From Hyaloscypha bicolor E (Eukaryota; Ascomycota; Leotiomycetes; Helotiales; Hyaloscyphaceae): a stretch of 64,000 nucleotides of DNA. This document shows, in pieces, positions 24,227-35,471 of the stretch. The position numbers and the translations under genes were made by a program. Numbering within the stretch: the first letter of the stretch is position 1; every line of letters starts with the position of its first letter. The notes beneath the pieces were generated by a model. The model did not search any database and had not been told where the DNA came from. It saw only the letters and a program-made list of their open reading frames with translations. The stretch lies in NCBI RefSeq assembly GCF_002865645.1, contig NW_020194575.1, positions 373,247 to 437,246 on the forward strand, in the 5' to 3' direction.

Positions 24227-25361
24227 TCACTCCACATCATCCTCATGAAAAACCAACGCCCGAACCTCAACACTCATCCTCGCATCTCTATCCTCAAACT
24301 CGAGATCTGTAAACGAAGTATGCGGCACCCTCCTCGCCCTCCCATCAGTCTTCGAATCGAAAATTTTAAAGCACAAAAAATCTTCTGGGCTCTGCTGGGA
24401 CATATACCACCACTTATGCCCTTCACCCCCCTCCTTCTCCTTCCTCTCTTCCGATGGCCCTCGCACATCAACACTCTCAAACTCATACGTTGGATAAATG
24501 ATCTTAATATTCACTAGCTCTTCTTCCAGCACAGTCCGCGCATCCAGGACAGCAAACGGATCTTTGAAGATCGTCTTGAGAGGCCGCCAGACGTTGATAA
24601 TCTGGAAGCGGGACTTGAGGAGGCGCTCGGATTCGTCGCCGGGGAAATGGACTTTTACGAGTTCGGGGGCGTAGTTATAGGACTGGTCGACGTGGGCGCC
24701 GCGGACGGGGCCTTGGAGTTCGGCGGAAATTTCTGGGCCCTTCCTTGCGGTTGCGACGTCTTTGGGTGTGCATCCTTCTTTGGTAGCTTCTTCGTCTTTG
24801 GTAGTGACCCTTTCCTTGGTAGCTTCCCCACCTTTAGACGAATCCCCCTCCTCGGCAGCATCGTGTTCAAGATAAAGGAAATGCGTGTGCGCTTTCCTCA
24901 CAATATGATGAAAGATCTTCACTTTACTCGCGCCAGTTCTAATCCTGTGATTAGCCTTTTTACTCCGTTTCCCTTCCCCTCCTCACCCTCTTCTCTTCCA
25001 CTTACACATTCTTCAACAACTCCTCAATTTCAACATAATAAGCCGCCTTAATCTTCTCATCATCATCGAACTCTTGCAAACTCAACTTGCTCTCTTGCTT
25101 CACGAACTGGATGCCAGAGACATCGAGTGTGTGTTCCACGCCCGATCCACGCACATCATACACAGTAGCGGGCTGGAATTTGTTGGTGTTTTTGATCCGG
25201 GTTTTCTCGTTTGTGATGTAAACTGGAGGTCGAGGCCCGGGCTCGCTATAGTAGGCGAGTTCGGTGGGCACGTTGCGGGGTGCAGTGGCTGGAGCAGAGA
25301 TCACCACACCGTTGTTCTGACCAGAGGGGACCAGGACGAGAGTCTCGGCCATTGATGCCAT
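24227..25361 (-). CDS. AsaB/CmcJ-like hydroxylase/desaturase family protein
   Basis: Two exons (25,361-25,006 and 24,938-24,227) join across a 67-bp intron (GTAAGT donor, TTAG acceptor) to give 355 residues. Family marks are VYDVRG near the start, FDDDEKIKAAYY, RGAHVDQSYN, SRFQIINVWRPLKTI, CFKIFDSKTD with RVPHTSF, and EVRALVFHED at the end. These match the fungal family that includes AsaB of aspergillic acid biosynthesis and CmcJ-like proteins, usually linked to small-molecule oxidation. The reaction here is unknown. The start at 25,361 was chosen because it lies just before the conserved N-terminus; an in-frame ATG at 25,484 would add 41 residues. Oddly, a Lys/Glu/Thr-rich stretch with repeated EATKE lies between the two conserved halves, just before the HVDQSY motif. 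Confidence 0.82.
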
Positions 25362-25864
25362 GATGGAATAAGTGATAGTTACTGAAGAGGATGTAGGGGA
25401 GAAGGCGGGGATTATATGGAGAGGGAGGTGGGGTGAGATTGTGCGAGGTTGAGGTTGTAAGACCCGAGATGGAACCGAGCGCATGACGATACATCTGCCG
25501 TTCCATCACGGTAACACAGCAGAAGCCACATGAAAAACGGCACCGAGCGTGAGCGAATTATTACTTTAATTGAGTTTTTTTCTAATTTCAGACTGTGATC
25601 AGTGGCTTACTTGCGGTTTGATGGGTTTAAGGTCAGAGTAACGTCCACTTGCACGGAGTATAGTGTGCGAGGCAGTAATTCTTGTTTTCCCAAGGTTGGT
25701 AAGTTAACAGCGAGCTTACACAACCGGGAGAAGGCAAACAAGAAATCAAATCCGAGAGAAATCAGAAACTGATCTCGGGAGGCGATAAGACGAAAGTATA
25801 TTCGGTCCGATCCAAAAGCGACAAAACGGTCGCCCTTTTACGACTATAATAACATTTTTAACTA
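25362..25864. other. Upstream region of the AsaB-like gene
   Basis: Contains the promoter of the minus-strand gene. No other supportable gene; reading frames here lack family similarity. Confidence 0.35.
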
Positions 25865-26001
25865 CGCAGGCGCAGGCCCTAATGTTTGTTACACCGCCTT
25901 GAGTTCTGCTAAGTCGGCTACAGCGCATTGCTACAGGGCATTTCAGCGAAACCCCTTCCAAGGGGGGCGCGGGGTAACAAACATTAGGGCCTGCACCTGC
26001 G
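25865..26001. repeat. 137-bp foldback element
   Basis: The arm at 25,865-25,892 (beginning CGCAGGCGCAGGCCC) is the reverse complement of 25,974-26,001 over 28 bp with one mismatch. The loop is about 80 bp and includes ACAGGGCATTTC. The element resembles a short foldback MITE. No duplication of the flanks was established. Confidence 0.65.
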
Positions 26002-26387
26002 CATGCCTTCGGCCTGCAAGACATTACTAGTGTGGACAGGGGGGTGCGTGTCACTAAACAGGGAGGTCTGTAAAGGCCCATTCCCGAATACGAGCGGTTC
26101 ACCAATAGGGGGTCCCCATTGCCGAATCGCGCACTACGATTGGTCAATGGGAGGGGAATACGAGATGGGGAGGCTGATTGCCTAGTCCGGAAATATTTCG
26201 GTTTCGGGGTTTATGAAAATTGAAAATATACTAATATATTTCGTATTACTCCCCTTACTTCGCCCTTTAATTTCTTGCCCTCATCTTATATTTAGGAGCT
26301 ACTTTAGCTCCCCTAGCTCTTTTTGCCCTTCTTTTGACTTAGTAATTAGCTAATTCCTTTATATTAGCTTTATTCTCACGTGGCTTT
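26002..26387. other. GC-to-AT transition, no gene
   Basis: A GC-rich stretch to about 26,200, then rapidly AT-rich. No coding signal. Confidence 0.35.
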
Positions 26388-26591
26388 TGTGACAGCGAGA
26401 TCGAGGCAATGGCCAGGGTTCAAAGATCCAGGAATCTCATGTATTGAAAAATACTAAGCTGTGGAACACAGTAGGGAGGATGCCTCGACCTTTTAGTATT
26501 GTCCCGCCCAAGCATTCCGGCTTAGCTTCGTTTCGCATCTGTTCCCGATATCCTGTCCTTGGCAAATTATGCCGTTATGCCAGCCGTCACA
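26388..26591. repeat. Possible solo LTR (204 bp)
   Basis: Begins TGTGACAGC and ends GCCGTCACA, a 9-bp inverted terminal pair with one mismatch, as LTRs have. The CCAGCCGTCACATAA end also occurs at about 18,110-18,124. No matching 5-bp flanks were found, so this is tentative. Confidence 0.35.
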
Positions 26592-26933
26592 TAACCCCCC
26601 CCCTAAAGAAAAGCCTAAATGCCCTTATTTAGGGGATTATCCAGCCGCAATAGAGAAAAGGAAAAGAAACCATAATTATTGACCCCATTCCGTCTAATCC
26701 CGGTAGCTTACTTGAAATCGAAGCGTAATCTTAACTCTGCCAAAACAATCAAGTTCCTAGTATATTCCGGCCAGTCCTTCTTATCCGTTACTCGCATTAT
26801 ACCTATACTCATATTAATAATATGGTCTAGAAATACCGTATATGCCATAGCTAATACTAGAACTATTATTATTGAGTAATCTTTAATTAGGAGTAATAAA
26901 TCAAGTTTATTTATTGAGGCAGGCTTTAATATA
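26592..26933. other. Moderately AT-rich spacer
   Basis: No gene or defined repeat seen. Confidence 0.3.
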
Positions 26934-27147
26934 TATAAGGCATGTAATAGTATAGTAATATATAAGTAGTTAAGGTAAGTAAGCTATAGAGTAACGCTTG
27001 CAAGCATAACTAATTCCAAGAGTTAATTCTAATAAAAGACTAATTAATACCCCTTTCTAAAGCTAGAAGCGTCTCTCTATATATTCTCTAGTACTTAGCC
27101 AAGTATATAAAGCTCTTTATTTAATTAGAAAATGCAATTTCATATAA
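26934..27147 (-). repeat. Truncated inverted copy of LTR family A
   Basis: Reverse complement of the last two-thirds of the family A LTR (10,362-10,664). Segments corresponding to GCTTGCAAGC, the CTAGCTTT/TAGAAG box and CTTTATTTAATTAG are in the same order. It lacks roughly the first 90 bp and stops where the family B LTR begins. Confidence 0.7.
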
Positions 27148-27152
27148 TTTAT

Positions 27153-27441
27153 TGTGGTACGGCAGGCCGTACTCGTTGAAAATCATGTTGTTTTGGCGGT
27201 TTTGAGGTTTAGGTCACATGGCAAAGGCCGCGGCCTTTTGTACGTGACTTGCGGAAATCACATAAGAAAGCTGGTTTTTCTGTAGACTTAGAGAATAATC
27301 CTTCATGAGTATTCAATCAATTGAGCTTTTGCATACTACATACTGTTTATGCTTTACTGTTTACGCTTTTGATTTGTTATTTTGCTATCAAGTCACGTTT
27401 TGCGCTCTGGTGTACTTTATGTGGGTTTTTGTCTTATTACA
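27153..27441 (-). repeat. LTR family B, nearly unmutated inverted copy
   Basis: 289 bp, reverse complement of 9,965-10,253, with TGT...ACA ends retained. It keeps many C and G lost in the other copy (GGTACGGCAGGCCGTAC, AAGGCCGCGGCC). It lies immediately beside the truncated family A LTR and is followed by GTTTCCC, the same inner junction as the other copy. Confidence 0.7.
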
Positions 27442-27910
27442 GTTTCCCTCCCATATTATATAATTCTAATTATAAACTTTATTTAAAATAGAAAATTAAA
27501 TTCACGATATCTAATATCTATCTATATACTATTATATATATTTATTATATTAATTCCTCTTCTAGGTTTTTGTTCTTAAAAGGCCCTAGAAAACTATAAA
27601 TAGCTTTATATATATTTCCGGAAACTTTTCTAGCTTCTAATTTCTTCTAAAAACTCTTTATATTTACTTTACTATTATATTAAATAATAAATCTGAGAAT
27701 ATAGTTTATTAATTTTATTTAATTAACTTATAAATCGCCTCTAGTAATTCTTTCTTATAGAAATAATATAAATATAATATATATTATTAGATATAAAGTT
27801 TATTTAATCTTTTAATTAATTTATAAATTCTATTTTCGCCTCTATTTATAAATAAGCTATTATTTTATAAATCTAAAAGCTTGAAAAAGTTAATCTAATC
27901 TTCTAGTTTA
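27442..27910. other. AT-rich, RIP-like sequence
   Basis: Probably internal sequence of a family B element. No motif recognised. Ends with the 5-bp target GTTTA at 27,906-27,910. Confidence 0.35.
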
Positions 27911-28190
27911 TATTACGAGTATAAGATCTAGGGCCTAGAAAATATAATTATACTATCTTTATTTTAATAATTCAAAGCTAAAGAGAAAAGAAGATCTTAA
28001 AGAAGCCTCGGATCTAAATAATTACAAGCTATATACGGGCCTATATACTAGCTTAAGCTCGGAGTCACATATAATAATTAGGTAACTATAAATACCTTAT
28101 TTAGATACTAGATACCTCTCTCAGATATCAGATATCTTACTAGCTCTAGTCTAACTCCTACTAGTACTATATATTATAATAACCGTAATA
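27911..28190 (-). repeat. 3' LTR of the minus-strand gypsy element
   Basis: 280 bp, aligned end to end with 34,073-34,352. Its left flank GTTTA repeats after the other LTR. Confidence 0.88.
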
Positions 28191-31100
28191 TTATTTCTCT
28201 CCTTAAAATAAGCTTATCCCCGAGCTTCAAAAGTCCCTATTTAAATTTCCAAGTTATAGGTTATATATTAAAGGCCAGGGCCTTTTATATATAACTTTAA
28301 AGAATTTCTATTTATATTATATAGTTCCGGTAGTATATTATTCTTGGTATAGTCTAACTAATAGGAAAGATTCTATAATAGTCCTAGCTATTTAGGGTTT
28401 TTATTATAGAAGCTCTAAAGAGCTAGAATACTATTACTTAATAAGGAAGTAGGATATTACTCCGGATCTGGGTTCTACTCTTTTTACTAGACTCGGTACT
28501 TTAGCTTCCTATAAAGTAGCTTTACTACTAGTATTTCTTAAACTTTATACTCCGTTTCTCTGTCTTATAGTTCTAATAATAAAGGCTCCGGATTTGCTTA
28601 TCCGAAAAAAGAATTACCTGGGTTTTTATATAGCTTCTTTATGTAAAATACTAGATATATTCTTATTAATTCCGGAAGCTTGAGCCTAAAGAAATATCTT
28701 ACTTAATTTAGGATTTTATATAGTTCTTCTATTTAGTAAGCTAGCTTATAGCTCGGATAATTATTCTTCTAGTACTTAGTAGTAATTCATATCTTATTTC
28801 CTATTCTAAAGTTTACTAGTTAGTAGTATTTATTAGCTTAAGTAATATAATATTCTTATATTTATATTATATTCTTCTATATTTTTTACTATAATTTATA
28901 AAGCCATATTACTAGAGCCTTTGCCTCTTATTTATTTAGCTCTTTTTTTAGGGTACTGTAGTGGGGTTTTTTCTCTCTTGTCCCGTGACTACCGTCACGT
29001 GTCCTGCTTCCCAGGCATGCTGGCGCTAGTTTAGGGGGTTGCATAAGACCTCCGTCCATATATACGATTAGCCTTCCCAATACATTAACCTTCGGAGCCC
29101 CTTATTTTTGACCATTCGTATTATTTCATTACTGGTACTGAGAGTCTTAAGATTATTACTTCTACTTATTTAGCTTCCTACCCTCTTTACCTCCACCCAC
29201 GCATCCAATACCTATATATGGTCCGAAATCCATATAATAATTAAATCCCTATTATAGTACCCGATTATATTTAAGTTTCCTAATTAAATAATATCTATAG
29301 TTTATAGCCCTTTTTTATAAAAAACAGGAATTGGCCTATAGTCTTATAGATTAGAGCTATCTACTAGTAATTAATTATTACTATTTATTTGTTCTAATTA
29401 TTCTAGTAGTAATTTATATAGGAATATAGCTATTAATTAAAATACTAATTAATAATTTCTATCTAGCTATTAGTTTAGGGATAATTAGTAATTAATAACT
29501 TAAGCTTTATATTAATATACTTATAAAACTTACTCTAGAAATCTAATATAAACTAGGGGCCTTAATTAGATATTATAATTTCCAGAATACTAACTTAGTA
29601 AACTATATAAGTAAGAAATAGAAGTATTAACTCTTTAGCTATTACTATATTTCAGACAGGAATTATAATAGGGCGCTTATCTAGGTAATTAATAAAAATT
29701 ACTATTATATTATATTTGTTTCTATTTTCTAAACACTTCTTGAAATTTACTAATATATATTACTAGAAGTAGTTAGGAACTAGTAATAGATATAAGAGCC
29801 CTGGCTTCTTATTTCTGGGAATATAGGATTATTAGTAAATATAGTAGTTATTTCTATACTAATTAATATCTATATCTTGGCCTAACTAGTAATAGCGGGC
29901 CTAAAGAAGCTATTAAAGCTTGGCTTATTCTAGGTATTCTATTAGAGGCTATATATATATCTCCTAAATAAGAATAATATATAAGAATATCTCGGGTATT
30001 ATTATATTATTAGATATAAATAGTTTATTATATTATAAAAGAGGCTATTTTATAGTATCTAAATACCTTTCTTCTTATTTCTTGCTTTATCCTATAGCTT
30101 TTCTAGCTCCGGTAACTTTTGGTTCTTACTTAATAGCTTATTTACTAGCTAGATATTATTATACTAGGTTTCTTTTTAAGCTAGACTTATAAAGGCCTTA
30201 ATTAGAGCTAATTAGAGATCTCATATAATATTATTATTAATCTTTTATTATAGGAGAAGAATTTGGGTTTAGTAAACTATTATTATCTTATCCTAAATAG
30301 TTATATTTTCGTATTTCCTATTTAGGATATCTGCTTATTTATTTAACTTGCCTATCTAATATATAAGCTTAAAATAGTAATAGGAAAGATACTTTATCTA
30401 GTAAGCTTATCTTACTAAAAGCTTCTTTATAATTATAAAATACTTAAAAGCTCGGTAATCTAAATAAATTATAAAAAGTGCCTCTTATAGGCCTTTTAGC
30501 TTTGCTTACTATTTGGCTAAAAAGAAAATAATAGTAAGTATTTCTTTATTATAAATATTATAGTTTAGCTTTACTAATTATATAGTCTTAGAAAAGAATA
30601 TTACCGGATACTAGAGTTTTATCTAGGAGTCTTATTATAAGAAAATACTAGCTATAACTCTATTTAATATATTTGTCTTAATTATAATAAAAAGATTTAG
30701 AATATAGTAATATAGAATTAGTACCGAGAATATAGCTTGTTTTAGTTTAATAAAACCTTCTTAATACTAATTTATTTACTTAAACGGAATTTTCTTATAT
30801 AATAGAGCTATTAGAGACTTTACTATATGGCTATATTTTATAATAAAATACTAATAAAAGTTATAAAAACCTAGAAAGCCTTATATTTCTTTAATTATTT
30901 TTAGTAATTACTAGTTTTTAATAATTACTATCTTATCTGAATCTATTTTAATATTTCTAGTAAAAATAATAAAGCCTAGATATTTTATATAAATAATCTT
31001 AAACTCTGATTTTTTAATATTTATTTAGAGACTAGTATTTTATAATTACTAAAGGATTTTTTATATATAGTTTTTATATTTTAGGGAATTATTCGAGTAA

Positions 31101-34072
31101 ATTAGGATATTATCTAAATAAGCTATATAAAAGATATTAAGGTAATTAAAAAGAATATTATTTATATATCTCTAATATATAATAGAGCTATTAGTTAGGC
31201 TTTTCTAAAGGATTTTATATTTATAGGCCTTATATCTTATATAGAATATTGTGAGTTTTTCTAATTCTGGATCTATTTAGATCTAATAGAATATTTATTA
31301 AATATCTAGCTTTATATAGATCTTGGCTTAAGCTAGCTATATAAGAGTCTTATAAATAAGGGAAAGAAAATAATAGTTCTTCTATATTAAGTTATTTAGC
31401 TTATAATAGTTAATATAGAATTAGAGAGCTTTATTAGCCTTTTTTATAAAAAGAATTAGGGATATAAAAAGAAACTAGCTTGGCTTAATAAAGCTTTATT
31501 AGAGATTCTTTTTAAGGAAATACTTAACCTCTTATAGCTTATAAATTAACTATTAATAGAACAGGAAATACCCTAGGCTCTCTGGGCTTTTGAAATTATT
31601 AATCTAAATCTTATAATTATATAATTAATATAGGAATAAGATATTTAATACTTCTTTTAAGAAAATAACTATAAAAATCTTGAATTTCTCTAGTAAAACT
31701 CTTATTAGCTATTATAACTCTATTTTTCCTAGCTATTACTTATCTGAAATAAACTTATTCTCTTATTATAATTCTAGCTTTTTATTAATCTCGAAAAATA
31801 ATATTATAAAAAAAAGATTCTCTTTTATAGGTTTATCTAAAAAGCGGCTAGTAAGATATCTATAATATTAACTATAGGCCTTAACTAGATCTTATGGCTT
31901 TTCTTTAGATAATATAGTTTTAATATCCTTATTTCTAGCTTAGAAAAAACTTCTATATTTTCTAGGGCTACTTATATTTCTCTATAATATTAAGCTTAAT
32001 TCTTTTACTATATATGGCTTTCTAAGCCTAATTTAGAAAGAGAATAAGAGAGTTTCCTCTTTATAAGCTAAGGTTTTTAGGACTTATTTATAGCTATAGC
32101 TTTATTTCTTCTATTTATATTTTTTAGTACTAGTTACTTTTCTCAGGTTTCAAGTTCTTATATATAGTAATTAGGATCTTATTCTAATTTTTCTTTCTAG
32201 GCTAATTATCTAGTTAGATTAATTTTCTATTCTTATAATTAATTAGAATACTAGTATTTATAAACTACTATTATCCCAAAATTATATTATACTTACCTAG
32301 CCTTATAACTAATATAGATACTAGAACTTTTTATTTATTAATTAAGAGTATAAGCTTAATATAGTAAATAATAGGCGCGGCCTACTTATTATTAAATTCT
32401 CTTATATTATAGGGTAATACTAATTAAATAAATTTAATATCTAGAAATTATTTAATTATTTTTATAAACTTGAAATTAATAAAAATATATCTATTTACTT
32501 TAGTATTAATAAAAGAAGAAGTTTTAATATCTAATTTATTATTACTAACTATATAAAGAAATATAAATGCTTTATTTCCTAGTAACTAGTTTAAATTAAC
32601 TTTTACTATATTTATATAATATAGTTCTAAAAAAGAGATTTTCTTTAGGAATTCTTATTTCCCTGTTTTATATTCTTAGATAGCTTACTTATAGTAAATA
32701 CTACTAGCTTGGCTATTAAGACTTGCTCTATATACTTTATCTTAGGTTCTAGATAATTCCTAAACATATAACTAAATCTATTATAATTATAATACTTGAG
32801 ATCTAAGAATCCGGGCTTCGGAATAATAAGCTTATCTATTACTAGAGTCTTAAAAGCAGGCTTTATATAAGAGGTACTTCCTAAGCTTGGCTTATTTATA
32901 TCTTTATTAGCTTTCTTAAATACCTGGTTTTTCTTTTTATAATAAGCTCGGATCTATTAGTTATTTATAATATAGTATTATACGAACTCTATAATATAGA
33001 TAGCCGGGTTATTATAATATATAGCTATAATTTCTTAAAGCTTTTAGGTAAGCTTATTATTTAGGTTATTCTTAAGGTCCTATAAGTTAATATTTCTATT
33101 TATTATATATTTTAGGAATAGAATATAGAATTCCTAAAAAATCTAGCCCTTTTTTATAAATAGCTTTTTAAAGGCTTATCGAATATTATATTTCTTATTT
33201 AGGTTATTATATAGCTTTTCCAAATAAGTATATAGTTTTCTAATAGTCTTATATATATATTAATTATTCTGGTTTAGGTAAAGAAAGATTAGTATAAAAG
33301 TATAACTACTAATATAGCCGGAAATATAGATAATCTTAAGGTTCTTTATCTAGTAAGTATTAGAGTTATTATAAAGCTTATTCTTAATTTAAACTAACTA
33401 ATTATTAAAGGTAATATTATCCTTAATTATATCTTTAAAAATAGAAGAATTAGAGAGTTTAACTAAGTATTTATTTTCTAAAATAAGAGAACTAGTTATT
33501 TCTATAGGCTATATAATAAGCTTTTTAATAATAACTTTATTCTTTTATAGGACTTATTTGATTTCTCTTAGCTAATTATAATAATTCTTACTATAAGTAA
33601 GAATATTATATATTTTTAGAATTAGCTTAATAATCTCCTTATATAAAGCCTCTGGGCTCTAGAGTAACTCTTAGAAGTCCGCCTTTAATAAGGCAGATTT
33701 CTTTTTATCTCTCTTACTATAAGTATTAACGGAATATTCGGATTTTTTAGGAGACTTAATAAAAGGCTCTGGTCTATCTTCTAGTAGTATACTAGTAGTA
33801 TCTCGTATTATAGCTCCTTCTGACTTACCTAGTTATTCCGGGACTTGCTTTCTTATAGATCTTTATTTAGTAATAAGGCTACTGGCCTATTTACTTGCCT
33901 GGCCAGTCCAGGGCTTTCTTGCCTAGTTATTCTAGGGCTTTTTTTCGTTCTAATATTAGTTAACCGGTACGGGAGTAGCTATAGTATATTATATCTATAC
34001 TTATTAAAAACTAATCGGGTAAATATTATTTAAATTCTCTATAAGATTAAGAAGTAGGTAAGCTTTGAATTA

Positions 34073-34352
34073 TATTACAAGTATAAGATCTAGGGCCTAG
34101 AAGGCATAGTTAGACTATCTCTATTTCGATGATTTAAAGCTAAAGAAAGAAGAGGATCTCGAAAAAGCCTTGGATCTAAATAATTGCAAGCTATATACAG
34201 GCCTATATACTAGCTTAAGCTCGGGGTTATATATAATAATTAGGTAACTATAGATACCTTACTCAGATACTAGATGCCTCTCTTAGATACCAGATACCTC
34301 GCTAGCTCTAGTCTAACCCCTACTAGTACCATATATTATAATAACCGTAATA
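34073..34352 (-). repeat. 5' LTR of the minus-strand gypsy element
   Basis: 280 bp, same length and order as 27,911-28,190, with somewhat more C retained (for example AGGCATAGTTAGAC, CTCGGGG). Followed by the TSD GTTTA. Confidence 0.88.
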
Positions 34353-34357
34353 GTTTA

Positions 34358-35471
34358 TTTATAAATTTCTTTTTTAAAATTTTCTGAATATTTCTAATAT
34401 ATAGCTAATTCCAAATTTATAATTACTATTCGAGAAAAAAGTATTATAAAAAGGCCTCTTTTTTTTCTATTAATTTTTTTTTCTCTTAATTATAATACTA
34501 TATTTAGTTTTTTCTTATTTTTTGCCTTTTTCTTTTAAGTTTTCTTTAAGTCTTCTTTAAATTCCTTTAAGTATTATAGTATATATTATATATGCGGCTA
34601 GTTACGTAATATGTACTATACTATTATATAGTAGAATAGCTAATAAGGCTTCTAACCTTATTATTATAACTTTTGGTCTGTTTATTTATATAGTAAAGCT
34701 ATTTCCCTATATGTATATCTATTAGTCTAAGTAACTTGTAATATTAAGCTTCTTTAAGTTTTCTTTAAACTTTTTCTAATATTCTCTTTTATTTCTTTAT
34801 TTATTAAATAAATTCTTTCCTTAATACTTATTAGCTTATTATTAACTATTTGGCTAATACTTTTATAGCCTGAATTTTTTAAATACTTTAGTAAAATAAG
34901 AACTAAGCTTTACTTAATTCTAAAAAGAGCTATTTTAGTTTCTTTACTATATCTAATTAGATAATATTTAATATAATAATTAAACTCATTATAATTATAG
35001 TATTTAATAACTAAAAGATCTTTAGTTTTTATAAGATATTACTTATATTTATAAAAAGATATATATTTAATAAAAGTAATAGATATAAATTTCTTAGATT
35101 TCTTTTTATAAATATATCTCTTAGAAATATAAAAGAATATAATACTAGAAATAAATTTAACTAGAATAGCTTCTATTTTTTTATATTTCTTAATTTTTTT
35201 TATTGCTTTTGGGTCGGACCGACTATATACGAATTTGGGGGAGTGACCTTTCTGGCGTAATACCGAAGTTGGCGGCAGGCACATAGCTGGGAACACAAGA
35301 TAAAGGTTTCCCGTAAATCTAGGCTCGTTAATCGAACTGGTGTTGAAAATCTGCAAGACAAGCCCAGACACAAGACTACAAGTACCCGTCTCGTCGGCAG
35401 TTATCACCGCCTCTACTCCAAAAAATCACTTGCTTGCCGTCAGAGGCAGCCCCAGCTTACTCGGGTCCAGT
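34358..35471. other. AT-rich edge, then 3' flank of the aminotransferase gene
   Basis: AT-rich up to about 35,200, with no motifs recognised, then normal composition. The last 250 bp would contain the 3' UTR of the minus-strand aminotransferase gene. Confidence 0.35.

Larger units (their letters stand above)
27911..34352 (-). mobile_element. Full-length Ty3/gypsy retrotransposon on the minus strand, RIP-inactivated
   Basis: A 6.44-kb element with 280-bp LTRs (TATTAC...GTAATA, presumably TGTTAC...GTAACA before mutation) and a perfect 5-bp target duplication GTTTA (27,906-27,910 and 34,353-34,357). The minus-strand order is reverse transcriptase with YLDNILIYS (near 31,090-31,125) and FKIIYIKYLGFIIF, then SFLGFYNFY-type connection (near 30,880), RNase H region (about 30,750-30,400), and integrase with EIIISNQGP near 29,560, where retroelements have SDRGP. 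A purine tract AAGGAGAGAAA lies next to the left LTR, correct for a 3' LTR on this strand. Stops and Asp-to-Asn changes make it non-functional. Confidence 0.88.

Noticed and set aside
25746..26147. 133-residue minus-strand frame
   Set aside because: Covers the foldback element and its flanks; composition and lack of similarity argue against coding.
31680..31865. Plus-strand frame in the minus-strand gypsy element
   Set aside because: Antisense to ruined pol, low complexity.
35039..35407. 122-residue minus-strand frame
   Set aside because: Mostly Ile/Lys/Tyr-rich translation of AT-rich DNA overlapping the aminotransferase 3' flank.
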